A DNA stretch of 64,000 bases from Tsukamurella paurometabola (GCF_900631615.1 NZ_LR131273.1:3938850-4002849), one strand, 5' to 3'; positions 8,514 through 17,095 are shown, counted from the stretch's first letter. Program-made: numbers and translations. The notes: generated by a model from the letters alone, not told the origin.

Positions 8514-9304
8514 TGCTGGTGCGCAATCCGGCGGCCCGCGCCGCCGTCTGGGTGGTGTTCGCCGTGGTGCTGCTGGCCCTGGTGATCACCCCGATCGCCG
8601 TCACCGTGGTCACGGCGTTCAGTGCGAGCTGGACCTCGGTGCTGCCGTCCGCTCTGACGATGGACCACGTCGCCGGGGTGTTCACGCCCGAGAACGCGGC
8701 CAGCATCGGCGTCTCTGTGCAGACCGCGCTCCTCGCGTCGGCCGTCGCGGTGGTCGCCGGGACCTGGGCGGCGCTCGCCGTCCCGGGCCTGCCAGGCCGG
8801 CTCCGCGGCGCCGTCGACGCGTTCTTCCACCTCCCGGTGGCGGTCCCGTCGGTGGTGGTCGGCCTGGGCGTGCTCGTGGCCTTCTCAGCACCGCCGCTGG
8901 TGCTGGGCGGCACCCCGTCGATCGTGATCCTGGTGCAGGCGATCCTGGTCTTCGCGTTCGCCTACTCGATGGTCTCGGCTGCCGTCTCGCAGCTGGATCC
9001 GATGCTGGACAAGGTGGGTGGTTCGCTCGGTGCGTCGTCGGTGCGCCTGCTCGTGACGGTGCGGCTGCCCCTGCTCCTGCCGTCGATCGCGGCGGCCGCG
9101 GGCCTGTCGATCGCCCTGTGCATGGGCGAACTCGGCGCCACGATCATGGTCTACCCAGCGTCCTGGCGCACGTTGCCGGTCACGGTGTTCACGCAGTCGG
9201 ACCGCGGCGACCTCTTCGGTGCGGCCGCGAACACGATGTTCCTCGTGCTGGTCACCGTGGTGATCCTCGGTGTGCTCTCGGCGTTCCGGCGGCGCGCCCG
9301 CTAG
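8513..9304 (+). CDS. ABC transporter permease 2, aminophosphonate importer
   Basis: A 263-residue permease with about six membrane helices. The EAA-type loop is in GGSLGASSVRLLVTVRLPLLL (about 165-184). It is the second half of the heterodimeric channel (PhnV-like) and the last gene of the importer operon. Its 3' end overlaps the 3' end of the convergent LysR gene by 53 bp (9252-9304), so the transcripts must read into each other. Confidence 0.88.
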   Translation: MLVRNPAARAAVWVVFAVVLLALVITPIAVTVVTAFSASWTSVLPSALTMDHVAGVFTPENAASIGVSVQTALLASAVAVVAGTWAALAVPGLPGRLRGAVDAFFHLPVAVPSVVVGLGVLVAFSAPPLVLGGTPSIVILVQAILVFAFAYSMVSAAVSQLDPMLDKVGGSLGASSVRLLVTVRLPLLLPSIAAAAGLSIALCMGELGATIMVYPASWRTLPVTVFTQSDRGDLFGAAANTMFLVLVTVVILGVLSAFRRRAR

Positions 9305-10181
9305 CAACGGCGAGCAAGGTGTCGACCACCTCGCGCGGTGCGGCGTCCTTGCGCCGCACCGCGCGCATGCGCCGATGCAGATCGACACCGGCGGTGGGGA
9401 TCTCGACGAGGCGACCGTCGCGCAGTTCCGCCGCCACCGCGAGCTCACTGAGCACCGCCGCTCTGCCTCCCGCGGCGACCATGATCTTGACGGCCGCGTT
9501 CGTTCCGAGCGCCACCGCGTGCGGGTTCGGCGGGAGTCCGACCCGCCGCAGCGCGGCCTCGAGCGCGTCGCGGGTTCCCGCGCCCGGCTCGCGCGTGACG
9601 AGCGGCAGGTCCGCCAACTCCGCCGCGGTGACGGGGCGGTCGTCGCGCCGTCGGGCGAGCCGATCGCCGGGGGCGGCGACGAGCACCATCCGGTCGATCC
9701 GCACCGAGCGCGACGCGAGGTCGTCGGGCACCGTCGGGCCCTCGATGAAGCCCAGGTCGGCGATGTGGCTCCGCACCTCGGCGATCACGGCGGCCGAGTT
9801 GCCGACGGTCAGGTGCACGGGCTCGTCGGTGTGCTCGCGCAGCCGGGCGAGCCAGGCAGGCATGAGGTACTCGGCGATGGTCTGGCTGCACGCGATGCGC
9901 ACGGTGTGGTCGGAGCGCAGCGCCTCGGCACCGGTCTGCAGGGCGGACATCGCGCTGACCACCGAGCGCGCCCACTCGGTGACCGCGGCACCTTCCGGGG
10001 TGAGTTCGGCGCCGCGGGTGCGGCGGTCCAACAGGTCGAGGCGCAGTTGGCGTTCGAGGTGCCGCAGGCGGGAGCTGGCGCTGGGCTGGGAGATCGAGCA
10101 CGCGCGAGCGGCCGCGGAGATCGACCCCAGGTCGGCGACGGCGACCAGCAGGCGCAACGACTCGACGGACGGCATCTCCAT
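9252..10181 (-). CDS. LysR-family transcriptional regulator
   Basis: A 309-residue LysR protein. Residues 3-62 form the N-terminal winged HTH (LLVAVADLGSISAAARACSISQPSASSRLRHLE), and residues 90-295 form the periplasmic-binding-like effector domain. It is divergent from the TDT-family exporter gene, whose control it probably exerts. A T-N11-A dyad lies across its own start codon (10178-10196). The ATG at 10181 or the one at 10175 could start it. The effector is unknown. Confidence 0.9.
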   Translation of the reverse strand: MEMPSVESLRLLVAVADLGSISAAARACSISQPSASSRLRHLERQLRLDLLDRRTRGAELTPEGAAVTEWARSVVSAMSALQTGAEALRSDHTVRIACSQTIAEYLMPAWLARLREHTDEPVHLTVGNSAAVIAEVRSHIADLGFIEGPTVPDDLASRSVRIDRMVLVAAPGDRLARRRDDRPVTAAELADLPLVTREPGAGTRDALEAALRRVGLPPNPHAVALGTNAAVKIMVAAGGRAAVLSELAVAAELRDGRLVEIPTAGVDLHRRMRAVRRKDAAPREVVDTLLAVASGRAAGTPRAHRGSPR

Positions 10182-10196
10182 AGCCCTATTCTATGG
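10178..10196. promoter_or_regulatory. LysR-type dyad in the LysR/TDT intergenic region
   Basis: CCATAG and CTATGG form a perfect 6-bp dyad with a 7-nt spacer, giving the T-N11-A geometry of LysR boxes. It overlaps the LysR start codon and lies about 60 bp before the exporter start, so it may serve autoregulation and activation. Confidence 0.45.
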
Positions 10197-10252
10197 GTAG
10201 ATAGACGTCCTGTGGGTTCCGGGTCGCGACCGCCGGCGACAGTGTGGTCGTC

Positions 10253-11410
10253 ATGCACGCGACGACCACCGACTCCCGCACCACCCGCCCCGCTCGGGGC
10301 GTTCTGCTGCGCGATCTCCGGGCCCCGGGCGAGGCGGTGTCCAACCTGACGCCGAACTGGTTCGCGTCGGTGATGGGGACCGGCATCGTCGCCACCGCGG
10401 CCGTCGGCCTCCCGATCCACGTGCCGGGCCTCCGCACCGTTGCCGCCGCGGTCTGGGCGCTGGCCGCGATCCTGCTCACGATCCTGACGACCGGCACCGT
10501 CGCGCATTGGATCCGGTATCCCGCGTTCGCCCGCCGGCATCACCGCGATCCCGTGATCGGCAACTTCTACGGCGCGATGGCGATGGCCTTCCTCACCGTC
10601 GGCATCGGGGCCGTAGTGGTGGGCAGGGATTGGATCGGACTCCGGGCCGCCCTCGTCGTGGGGATCACCCTCTGGACGGTCGGCTCCGCGCTGGGCCTGT
10701 TCTTCGCGGTCCTGATCCCGGCCCTGATGTTCCGCGGCGGCCACTACCGCGCGGATGCCGCCTTCGCGGGGTGGCTCATGCCGGTCGTCTCCCCCATGGT
10801 CACCGCGGCGGGTGGGGCCGTGCTGCTCCCGTACACGCCCGCGGGCGTGCCGCGCACGGCGCTCCTGTGGTTCAGCTACGGCTGCTTCGCCTTCACCCTC
10901 GTCAGCGCGCTGCTGGTACTGCCCGCCGTGATCCTGCGCCTGCTCCGGGGGCCGGCGTGGACCCCGGCGATCGTTCCGACCGCCTGGATCGTGCTCGGCC
11001 CGCTCGGGCAGTCGATCACCGCGGCGAACGGGCTCGGCGCCAACGCCCACCTCGCGGTGGGACCGGATGCGGCCGCCGCGCTGCAGCGTTTCGGCACCGA
11101 TTACGGGTGGACGGTCACGGTGGCGGTGCTGATGTGGACGGCGGTCGCGCTGACCCTCACCGCCCGCACCGCACTGGCCGACGCGGAAGGGTTGCCGTTC
11201 GCGCTGACCTGGTGGTCGTTCACGTTCCCCGTGGGGACGTGCGCCACGGGCTTCAGCGCCATGACGGTGGCGACGGGCGCGACCGGGTACGGGGTGCTCG
11301 CGGTGGCCTACTTCCTGGGCCTGGTGGCGGGGTGGGCGCTCGCGGCCAGGGGCACCGCACCGCGCGCCGTCGTCAGTGGCGCGCTCCTGCGGCACCCCGA
11401 GCTGACCTGA
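10253..11410 (+). CDS. TDT-family (TehA/Mae1/SSU1-like) transporter
   Basis: A 385-residue membrane protein with about ten hydrophobic helices. The N-terminal family signature NLTPNWFASVMGTGIVATA (about 31-49) is typical of the tellurite-resistance/dicarboxylate transporter family, which includes TehA anion channels, malate carriers and sulfite exporters. The substrate cannot be told from sequence. It is divergently paired with a LysR regulator. The frame is also open from GTG 10244, three codons upstream; I chose the ATG. Confidence 0.85.
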   Translation: MHATTTDSRTTRPARGVLLRDLRAPGEAVSNLTPNWFASVMGTGIVATAAVGLPIHVPGLRTVAAAVWALAAILLTILTTGTVAHWIRYPAFARRHHRDPVIGNFYGAMAMAFLTVGIGAVVVGRDWIGLRAALVVGITLWTVGSALGLFFAVLIPALMFRGGHYRADAAFAGWLMPVVSPMVTAAGGAVLLPYTPAGVPRTALLWFSYGCFAFTLVSALLVLPAVILRLLRGPAWTPAIVPTAWIVLGPLGQSITAANGLGANAHLAVGPDAAAALQRFGTDYGWTVTVAVLMWTAVALTLTARTALADAEGLPFALTWWSFTFPVGTCATGFSAMTVATGATGYGVLAVAYFLGLVAGWALAARGTAPRAVVSGALLRHPELT

Positions 11411-11439
11411 GCCTCGACCAAGGCCGCAAGACCACGACC

Positions 11440-11469
11440 TTGCTATCACCCTAGGCAAGCCCATACACT
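11440..11469 (+). promoter_or_regulatory. Promoter of the HTH/membrane gene pair
   Basis: TTGCTA (11440-11445) and TACACT (11464-11469) are spaced by 18 bp, and the ATG at 11476 begins 6 nt after the -10 box. There is no ribosome site, so the transcript is probably leaderless. Confidence 0.6.
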
Positions 11470-11475
11470 TGCGAT

Positions 11476-12078
11476 ATGTTCGTTCTCACCGCCGACCAGC
11501 GGGGCAGCCGCGCCGACATCGACCGCGTGGAGGCGGCCCACGCGCTGCTCGCACCGCTCGCGTGGCTCCGCGCGCCCGACCGTACGGCGGGCGACGAACT
11601 GCAGGCCGTCACGGACGAGGCCACCGTCGCCGTCGACGCCGCGCTCGCACTTCTCACCGATGGGCACTGGAGCGTCGGCCTCGGCGTGGGCCCCGTCGAG
11701 ACGCCACTCCCCGCCCAGACCCGCGCGGGGCGCGGCCGCGCCTACGAGGCGGCGCGGGAGGCGGTCGAGGCGGCGAAGAGCACGGCGGTCCCCGTGCAGG
11801 TCCGGGGGACCGACGGGGCCTCCGCCGCGCGCGCCGAGGCGATCCTGTCGGTGCTCGGCCTTATCGTGGGCCGCAGATCACGGGAGGGGCAGGAGGTGAC
11901 CGCCTTGTTGAACACGGGCATGTCGATCACGGCGGCGGCCGCGGAGCTCGGCATCTCGCGGCAGGCCGCGTCGCAGCGCGCCGCGGCGGCGGGCTGGTCA
12001 GTGGAGCCCGCGGGCCGGGCCCTCGCGGTGGACCTGCTGACCGAGGCGGACACGGCGAGCGCGGGGGCGGGCCGATGA
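11476..12078 (+). CDS. SatD-like protein with C-terminal helix-turn-helix
   Basis: A 200-residue protein I do not recognise with certainty. Residues 1-115 resemble the SatD pattern: an N-terminal strand (MFVLTADQRGSR), GDELQ near residue 39, a GLGVG strand near 68, and a helix beginning AYEAAREAVEAAK near 89. This is reminiscent of a nucleotidyl-cyclase-like fold. Residues 140-174 form a convincing helix-turn-helix (SITAAAAELGISRQAASQRA). Its stop overlaps the start of the membrane protein gene, so the two likely work together. It could be a DNA-binding sensor. Function unknown. Confidence 0.6.
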   Translation: MFVLTADQRGSRADIDRVEAAHALLAPLAWLRAPDRTAGDELQAVTDEATVAVDAALALLTDGHWSVGLGVGPVETPLPAQTRAGRGRAYEAAREAVEAAKSTAVPVQVRGTDGASAARAEAILSVLGLIVGRRSREGQEVTALLNTGMSITAAAAELGISRQAASQRAAAAGWSVEPAGRALAVDLLTEADTASAGAGR

Positions 12079-12695
12079 TCGCGGCGGTGGTGGCACTGCT
12101 GCTCGCCGCGGCGGCCACCGGCGTGCTCGCGGCGCGGCGCGGCGGCACATCGGGACTCGCGTGGGCCGCGGTGCCGGCGGTGCTGCTGGGCGCCGCCGCG
12201 GCCGTGGCACTGGCCGCCCCCGCCGCCCACGGTGTCGGCTTGGCCGCCGTCCGCGTCGCCGCCGTCCTCGCGGCGATGGCGGGCGGCAGCGCGCTCGTGA
12301 CCGCCGCGTTCGCACTGGCCGGTGCCACGGGCGCCGACGAGCCCGGCACCGAGCCTCCCGCCCCCTCCACGGACGAACCGCAGCCGGAGGGGACGGAGGG
12401 TGCCGGCGCGACCGAGGGTGACGGCCGGGCGGAGGACCCGCCCGCCGATGAGCCGGTACCCGCATCCCCGCTGCGCGGCGGCCTCGCGATCGGCGTTCTC
12501 GAACGCGCCGCGATCACGGTGTGCGTGCTCGCGAACTTCGGCGGCGGTCTCGCGGTGATCGTCGCCGCGAAGGGCCTCGCCCGGTACCCGGAGCTGCGTC
12601 ACCCCGGCGCCGCGGAGCAGTTCATCATCGGCACCTTCGTCTCGGTGCTGTGGGCGGCCGCCTGTGCGGGCGTCGCGGTCGCGGTGGGCCGCTGA
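12075..12695 (+). CDS. Membrane protein, partner of the HTH protein
   Basis: A 206-residue protein with about three N-terminal hydrophobic helices (residues 1-85), an acidic Pro/Glu-rich linker (about 88-130), and two C-terminal helices. The conserved-looking core is in AAKGLARYPELR and AAEQFIIGTF (about 166-190). It is translationally coupled to the preceding HTH protein by an ATGA overlap. I do not recognise a named family. The layout suggests a membrane component sensed or controlled by the cytoplasmic partner. Confidence 0.6.
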   Translation: MIAAVVALLLAAAATGVLAARRGGTSGLAWAAVPAVLLGAAAAVALAAPAAHGVGLAAVRVAAVLAAMAGGSALVTAAFALAGATGADEPGTEPPAPSTDEPQPEGTEGAGATEGDGRAEDPPADEPVPASPLRGGLAIGVLERAAITVCVLANFGGGLAVIVAAKGLARYPELRHPGAAEQFIIGTFVSVLWAAACAGVAVAVGR

Positions 12696-12716
12696 CCGTC
12701 GCCCGACGCCCGCAGC

Positions 12717-14003
12717 TCAGTCGTCGCGCTCCTGCGGCGTCTGCGGCTCGGGCTCTCCCGCCTCGGGCTGGGTGAGCTTCTGCCACCGGGTGTGTCCCTG
12801 CCCCAGCTGTCCCTGCCCCAGCTGTCCCTGGGCCTGGCCGAGCGGGAGCCGGGCGGCGGCGGTCGACGGGTCGCCCGGCGCGGGCTCCGGCACCGGGGGC
12901 ACGGATGCCGATGCGGCCGCCGGCGCGTCGGGCACCTCGTCCTTCGTCACGACCACGGGCGAGACGGGCTCGGGCGTGTCGAACCAGCCCTCGGTGTCGA
13001 TGTCCGGTGCCGCCGCCGTGTCGTCCTCCGACGGCTCGAACCGGAAGACACCGTCGGAACCCGGGGTGCCGAGGTTGCGCATGAAGCCCTGCAGCGCGGC
13101 GTTGAAGTCGCTCGGCACCACCCAGACCTTGTTCGCGTCGCCCTGCGCCATCTCCGGAAGCGTCTGCAGGTACTGGTAGGCGAGGAGCTCGGGCGTCGGC
13201 CGACCCGACTTGATCGCCGAGAACGTGGTCTCGATGGCCTTGGCCTCGCCCTGGGCCTCCAGGTAGGAGGCCGCCCTGCGCCCCTCGGCGCGCAGGATCT
13301 CGGCCTGCCGATCGGCCTCGGCGGAGAGGATGGCGGCCTGGCGCTCACCCTCGGCGAGGAGGATCCGGCTGGCCTTGTCGCCCTCGGCGGACTTGATCGC
13401 GGCCTCGCGATGCCCCTCGGCGGCGAGGATGGTCGCGCGCTTCTCGCGGTCCGCCTTCATCTGCTTCTCCATCGACTCCTGGATCGTCGGAGGCGGCAGG
13501 ATCGACTTCAGTTCGACCCGGGCCACGCGCAGGCCCCAGCGGGAGGTGGCCTCGTCGAGCACGCCGCGGAGCTGGCCGTTGATGACCTCGCGCGAGGTGA
13601 GCGTCTCCTCGAGCGTCATGCCGCCCACCACGTTCCGCAAGGTGGTGGTGGTGATCTGCTCGACGCCGACGACGTAGTTGCTGATCTCGTAGACGGCTGC
13701 CTCGGGGCGAGTGACCTGGAAGTACACCACGGTATCGATGTTGACGGTCAGGTTGTCCTCGGTGATCACCGGCTGCGGCGGGAAGGAGACCACCTGTTCG
13801 CGGAGGTCCACCCGGGCGCGGACCTTGTCGATGAACGGGATGAGCAGCGCGAGCTGGCCGGACACCGTGCGCGTGTAGCGGCCGAGCCGTTCGATCACCG
13901 CGGCCTGCGCCTGTGGCACCAGCACCAGTGCCTTCACCAGGACGACCACCGCCGCCAGGATCAGTACGAGGAGTACGACCAGCCCGATTCCTATGCCCTC
14001 CAT
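12717..14003 (-). CDS. SPFH/stomatin-prohibitin family membrane protein
   Basis: A 428-residue protein matching the Rv1488 position. An N-terminal membrane anchor (about 4-28) is followed by the SPFH/band 7 domain (about 30-190) and a long Ala/Glu-rich coiled coil (about 190-260) with repeated AEG/EAD units. The tail is Pro/Gly/Gln-rich and low-complexity. Such proteins scaffold membrane microdomains and often pair with NfeD, whose gene lies 26 bp upstream in the same operon. The C-terminal tail carries a short tandem DNA repeat, giving GQLGQGQLGQG. The ATG at 14003 directly precedes the hydrophobic anchor. Confidence 0.92.
   Translation of the reverse strand: MEGIGIGLVVLLVLILAAVVVLVKALVLVPQAQAAVIERLGRYTRTVSGQLALLIPFIDKVRARVDLREQVVSFPPQPVITEDNLTVNIDTVVYFQVTRPEAAVYEISNYVVGVEQITTTTLRNVVGGMTLEETLTSREVINGQLRGVLDEATSRWGLRVARVELKSILPPPTIQESMEKQMKADREKRATILAAEGHREAAIKSAEGDKASRILLAEGERQAAILSAEADRQAEILRAEGRRAASYLEAQGEAKAIETTFSAIKSGRPTPELLAYQYLQTLPEMAQGDANKVWVVPSDFNAALQGFMRNLGTPGSDGVFRFEPSEDDTAAAPDIDTEGWFDTPEPVSPVVVTKDEVPDAPAAASASVPPVPEPAPGDPSTAAARLPLGQAQGQLGQGQLGQGHTRWQKLTQPEAGEPEPQTPQERDD
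12793..12830. repeat. 15-bp tandem repeat inside the SPFH gene
   Basis: The unit TGTCCCTGCCCCAGC occurs twice in full and then a partial third time. It is in frame, so it only lengthens a Gly/Gln/Leu linker. Copy number may vary between strains. Confidence 0.8.
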
Positions 14004-14029
14004 GGATCTTCCTCTCCGTTGGTCTTCGA

Positions 14030-14461
14030 TCAGCTGTCGACCACGACGGCGACCGCGCCGTCGATCTCGACGATGGTCACCTCCACGCCGACGGGGATGG
14101 GCGCACCGTCGTAGGGGGTCCGTGCGGACCACTCCTCGCCGCCGATCAGCACCCGCCCGGCGTCGCCCGAGACGGACTGCAGCACCGTCGCTTTCGACCC
14201 GGGGAGCGACTCGAGGTACGACGGAGCGTCACCGCGGCGGCGTTCGACGTACCGCCGCAGCGGCGGCCGGGCAACCAGGAGCAACAGCACCGATGAGACG
14301 GCGAAGACGACTCCCTGGGCCCACAGCGGCAGGCCGAACACGCCCGTGGCGCCGGCGGTCACGAGCGCCCCGCCACCGAGCATGAGCAGGGTGAACTCGC
14401 CGGCCGCCGTCTCCGCCGCGGCCAGCAGGATCGCGCCGATGAGCCAGAGCGCCGCTGCCAT
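14030..14461 (-). CDS. NfeD-like membrane protein
   Basis: A 143-residue protein in the Rv1487 position. It has two or three N-terminal helices (about 5-62) and a C-terminal OB-fold-like NfeD domain (about 80-141, with the stretch GRVLIGGEEWSARTP). NfeD proteins form membrane complexes with stomatin/SPFH proteins. The SPFH gene follows 26 bp downstream on the same strand. Confidence 0.9.
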   Translation of the reverse strand: MAAALWLIGAILLAAAETAAGEFTLLMLGGGALVTAGATGVFGLPLWAQGVVFAVSSVLLLLVARPPLRRYVERRRGDAPSYLESLPGSKATVLQSVSGDAGRVLIGGEEWSARTPYDGAPIPVGVEVTIVEIDGAVAVVVDS

Positions 14462-14516
14462 ACCTCGATCCTGCCAGAATCGGACAGGACGGGCGAGAAC
14501 CGTCAGGGCGCGCCGC

Positions 14517-14522
14517 TACCCT
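14517..14522 (+). promoter_or_regulatory. Leaderless -10 element (TACCCT) of the alpha/beta hydrolase gene
   Basis: TACCCT ends 6 nt before the ATG at 14529, and no ribosome site is present. Confidence 0.5.
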
Positions 14523-14528
14523 GTGGCC

Positions 14529-15404
14529 ATGCCGCACACCCAGGGGACGAGCAGATACTTCAGCACGCGCGACGGCAGGAGGCTGCACACCGCCCAGCTC
14601 GACGGCCCCCGTGACGCACCGGTCGTGGTCTTCGAGGCCGGTGCGGGCGGCACTCGATCCAGCTGGGGCACTGTGCAACCGGCCGTCGCCCGCTTCGCAC
14701 GGGCCGTCGTGTACGACCGGTCCGGGCTCGGCCGGAGCGAGCCCGATGCGGCCGACCGCACGTTCGGGCGGATGGCCGACGACCTGAACGACCTGCTCGA
14801 CGGTCTCGACGACGGCGACGGCGCCCGGTTCGTCCTCGTCGGCCACAGCCTGGGCGGGGTCATCGTGCGCCTGGCCGCATCGCGGCGGCCCGACCGGATC
14901 GCCGGCCTGGTACTGGTGGACCCGTCCGACGAGGCGGCCGACGACATGTTCCGGGAGGGAGCAGGCCGGCGCGCAGCGATCATGATGACCGTGATGCGCG
15001 GGCTCGCCCGCACTGGGATCCTCCGACTCCTGGGCGGGCTCGCCTTCCGTCGGGCACCGGCGGACGTCCGGGCGGACCTCGCCCGCGAGGCGACGACGCC
15101 GCGGGCGATCGACACGATGGCGCAGGAGCTGAAGACGTTCTATCCGGAGCTGCAGTCGTGGCGGGGATCCGCGCCGGACCTCGGCGACCTGCCCGTCACC
15201 GTCGTGTCCGGGGCGAAGAGCGGCGGCCTCGGGAAGGCGGTGCGCGCGCGGGTCAACGAGGCGCACGCCGGGCGGGCCGCGGCCTCGCCCGCGGGACGGC
15301 ACGTGGTTGCCGCGAACTCGGGGCACCAGGTTCCGCTGACCGATCCGGAGGTGATCGTCGACGAGGTCCGCCGACTCGTCGCCGGGCCGGCGATGGTGGA
15401 CTGA
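14529..15404 (+). CDS. Alpha/beta-fold hydrolase
   Basis: A 291-residue soluble hydrolase. The nucleophile elbow is GHSLGG (about 104-109), the oxyanion-side stretch is FEAGAGGTRSSWG (about 37-49), and the catalytic histidine is likely in NSGHQVPL near the C-terminus (about 265). The fold is clear but the substrate is not. The start is supported by a -10 box six bases upstream and by the natural beginning of the fold. It ends one base before the stop of the convergent DUF4873 gene. Confidence 0.88.
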   Translation: MPHTQGTSRYFSTRDGRRLHTAQLDGPRDAPVVVFEAGAGGTRSSWGTVQPAVARFARAVVYDRSGLGRSEPDAADRTFGRMADDLNDLLDGLDDGDGARFVLVGHSLGGVIVRLAASRRPDRIAGLVLVDPSDEAADDMFREGAGRRAAIMMTVMRGLARTGILRLLGGLAFRRAPADVRADLAREATTPRAIDTMAQELKTFYPELQSWRGSAPDLGDLPVTVVSGAKSGGLGKAVRARVNEAHAGRAAASPAGRHVVAANSGHQVPLTDPEVIVDEVRRLVAGPAMVD

Positions 15405-15405
15405 G

Positions 15406-16170
15406 TCAGAGCGGATACGGGGGCGCACCGACGCCGACGAGCCGGTAGGTCCCCCACACGGTCCTGTCGGTCACCATCGCGGGGGACGCCTCTCCCCCGG
15501 CGACCGACACGGTGACGCTGCCGCGCGGCATCTTCTTCAGCGCCGCACCGATCTCCGCATCGTCGACGGTGCCGTACCAGTGGTAGTTCCCGTCGAGGGG
15601 TTCGAGGTGCCCGGCGAGCCGCACGGGCGAGACCGCCTCGTAGTCGCCCGACCGGAGCACGGCCTCGCCGGCGTAGACGCCCTCGTCGCGCACGTGGTCG
15701 TTGGACAGGTCGATCGCGTCCCGATCCGGCCGCGACGGCGCCCGGCGCCCCTTGTGGATCCACCGCGCGGTCACCGGCGGCCGTGACAGCAGTCGCGTCG
15801 CCGCCTCCGTGTACATCCAGCGCAGCCACGCGTGCAGCGTGGTGACCTGGAGCGACGAGCCGTCGGTGAGGACCAGGTTGGGCACCCCGTCGACGAGCAT
15901 GCCGAGGTACGCGCGCTCGGCGTCCGCGGGCCCGACGGTGCCGGGCGGGACGACCCGCGGGTCCAGGGCCGGGACCTCGATCGCGGCCGTCGTGCCCGCG
16001 AGCACGACGAGGTCGTAGTCGGTCGCTCCGGCGGGGGTGGTCAGGGTCCAGGCGTCGCGGTCGGGCCGGAACCGGAGGCCCGCCACGTCCGACGGTGCCA
16101 CGACGGTCCCGTCGATCCCGGGTACACGCGACCCGATCACGGCGATCCGCGGCTGCTCCTCGGCGATCAC
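15406..16170 (-). CDS. DUF4873 domain-containing protein
   Basis: A 254-residue protein. The N-terminal third (about 8-75) is a truncated-looking Rossmann-type segment (RIAVIGSRVPG, YDLVVLAGTTA) like that found in flavin monooxygenases. The C-terminal part (about 155-254) matches DUF4873, with GDYEAVSPVRLAGHLEPLDG and NYHWYG. Its GTG start overlaps the stop of the AurF-type oxygenase gene (GTGA at 16167-16170), so the two are translationally coupled and probably act on the same substrate or as partners. DUF4873 is often fused to or beside monooxygenases; its function is unknown. Confidence 0.8.
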   Translation of the reverse strand: MIAEEQPRIAVIGSRVPGIDGTVVAPSDVAGLRFRPDRDAWTLTTPAGATDYDLVVLAGTTAAIEVPALDPRVVPPGTVGPADAERAYLGMLVDGVPNLVLTDGSSLQVTTLHAWLRWMYTEAATRLLSRPPVTARWIHKGRRAPSRPDRDAIDLSNDHVRDEGVYAGEAVLRSGDYEAVSPVRLAGHLEPLDGNYHWYGTVDDAEIGAALKKMPRGSVTVSVAGGEASPAMVTDRTVWGTYRLVGVGAPPYPL

Positions 16171-17072
16171 GCCAGGAACCCCGCCTTCTTCCACGACCAC
16201 CGCGCGAATCCGCCCATGAGGCCGACGGAGTCGAGGAACCGGCCGAGGTCGCGGAAGCCGTCCTGCTTGGCCTTGATGTGGTGCGGGTTGGTGATCGCGG
16301 CGCGGTAGGCCGCCTTCGGGTCGAGGCCGACGCGGGCGTACATGCGCGGGTTCGCGAACAGCATGCGGAAGCCGAAGGCCGCACCGGCGTGCAGGTTGCC
16401 CACCAGCAGCGTCTGCAACCGGCTGCGATCGGCCTGCCCGCGCCGGGCGCCGTCGCGGGCGTAGCCGATGTGCCGCGCCTCCTCGGTCACGTGGATCTGC
16501 ATGAGCCGGGCGACGATGGGCTGCAGCTCGGGGTCGTCCTTGATCTGCCGCTGCTGGGCGTCGAAGATCTCCTCGCCGACGAGCGCGGCGATCCAGACGG
16601 CCTGGCCGCGGATCACCGGCGCCAGCACGAACTTCACCACCGCGAGCTGCCAACCGCGCAGGCGGTAGGGACGCGCGCCGACGCGGTCGATGACCTTGCC
16701 GAACATCACCATGTGCCGGCACTCGTCACCCATCTCGGTGAGCGAGTAGAAGGAATCGCGCGACGTGGGGTCCTTGGAGAGCAACTCGCGGAGCAGGAGC
16801 CGGTTGAGCAGGTTCTCGAACCAGATCCCCATGGACAGCAGGTTGACCATTTCCTGGCGCGACAGTTCGATCTGCTGCTCGCGGGTCATGCCGTTCCAGA
16901 GGTCGGTGCCGTAGAGGGTGCACATGTGCGGCGGCAGGAAGAACTTGTCGGGGTCGATGGGAGCGTCCCAGTCGATGTCCACGACGGGTGCGTAGGAGCG
17001 CTTCACGGAGCCGCCGAGGAGCCGGTCGGCAACCGCGTCTCGGGTGCGTTCGGGCAGAGTCGTATCGGTCAT
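16167..17072 (-). CDS. AurF-type diiron oxygenase
   Basis: A 301-residue helical protein of the AurF/p-aminobenzoate N-oxygenase-like diiron family. The iron ligands are visible: Glu86 in WFENLL, the first ExxH at Glu117-His120 (MGDECRH), Glu167/168 in VGEEIFD, and the second ExxH at Glu198-His201 (TEEARH). Members oxidise amines or hydroxylate lipids and aromatic acids; the substrate here is unknown. The start at 17072 follows a TetR-type dyad, and the longer upstream frame lacks support. A TetR gene lies upstream on the same strand and DUF4873 is coupled downstream, forming a regulator-oxygenase-partner unit. Confidence 0.85.
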   Translation of the reverse strand: MTDTTLPERTRDAVADRLLGGSVKRSYAPVVDIDWDAPIDPDKFFLPPHMCTLYGTDLWNGMTREQQIELSRQEMVNLLSMGIWFENLLNRLLLRELLSKDPTSRDSFYSLTEMGDECRHMVMFGKVIDRVGARPYRLRGWQLAVVKFVLAPVIRGQAVWIAALVGEEIFDAQQRQIKDDPELQPIVARLMQIHVTEEARHIGYARDGARRGQADRSRLQTLLVGNLHAGAAFGFRMLFANPRMYARVGLDPKAAYRAAITNPHHIKAKQDGFRDLGRFLDSVGLMGGFARWSWKKAGFLA

Positions 17073-17095
17073 GTGGCGAACGTAACACCGAAGGC

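Noticed and set aside
14346-14528. Longer N-terminus for the alpha/beta hydrolase
   Set aside because: It would overlap the divergent NfeD gene, and the -10 box and fold start both favour the ATG at 14529.
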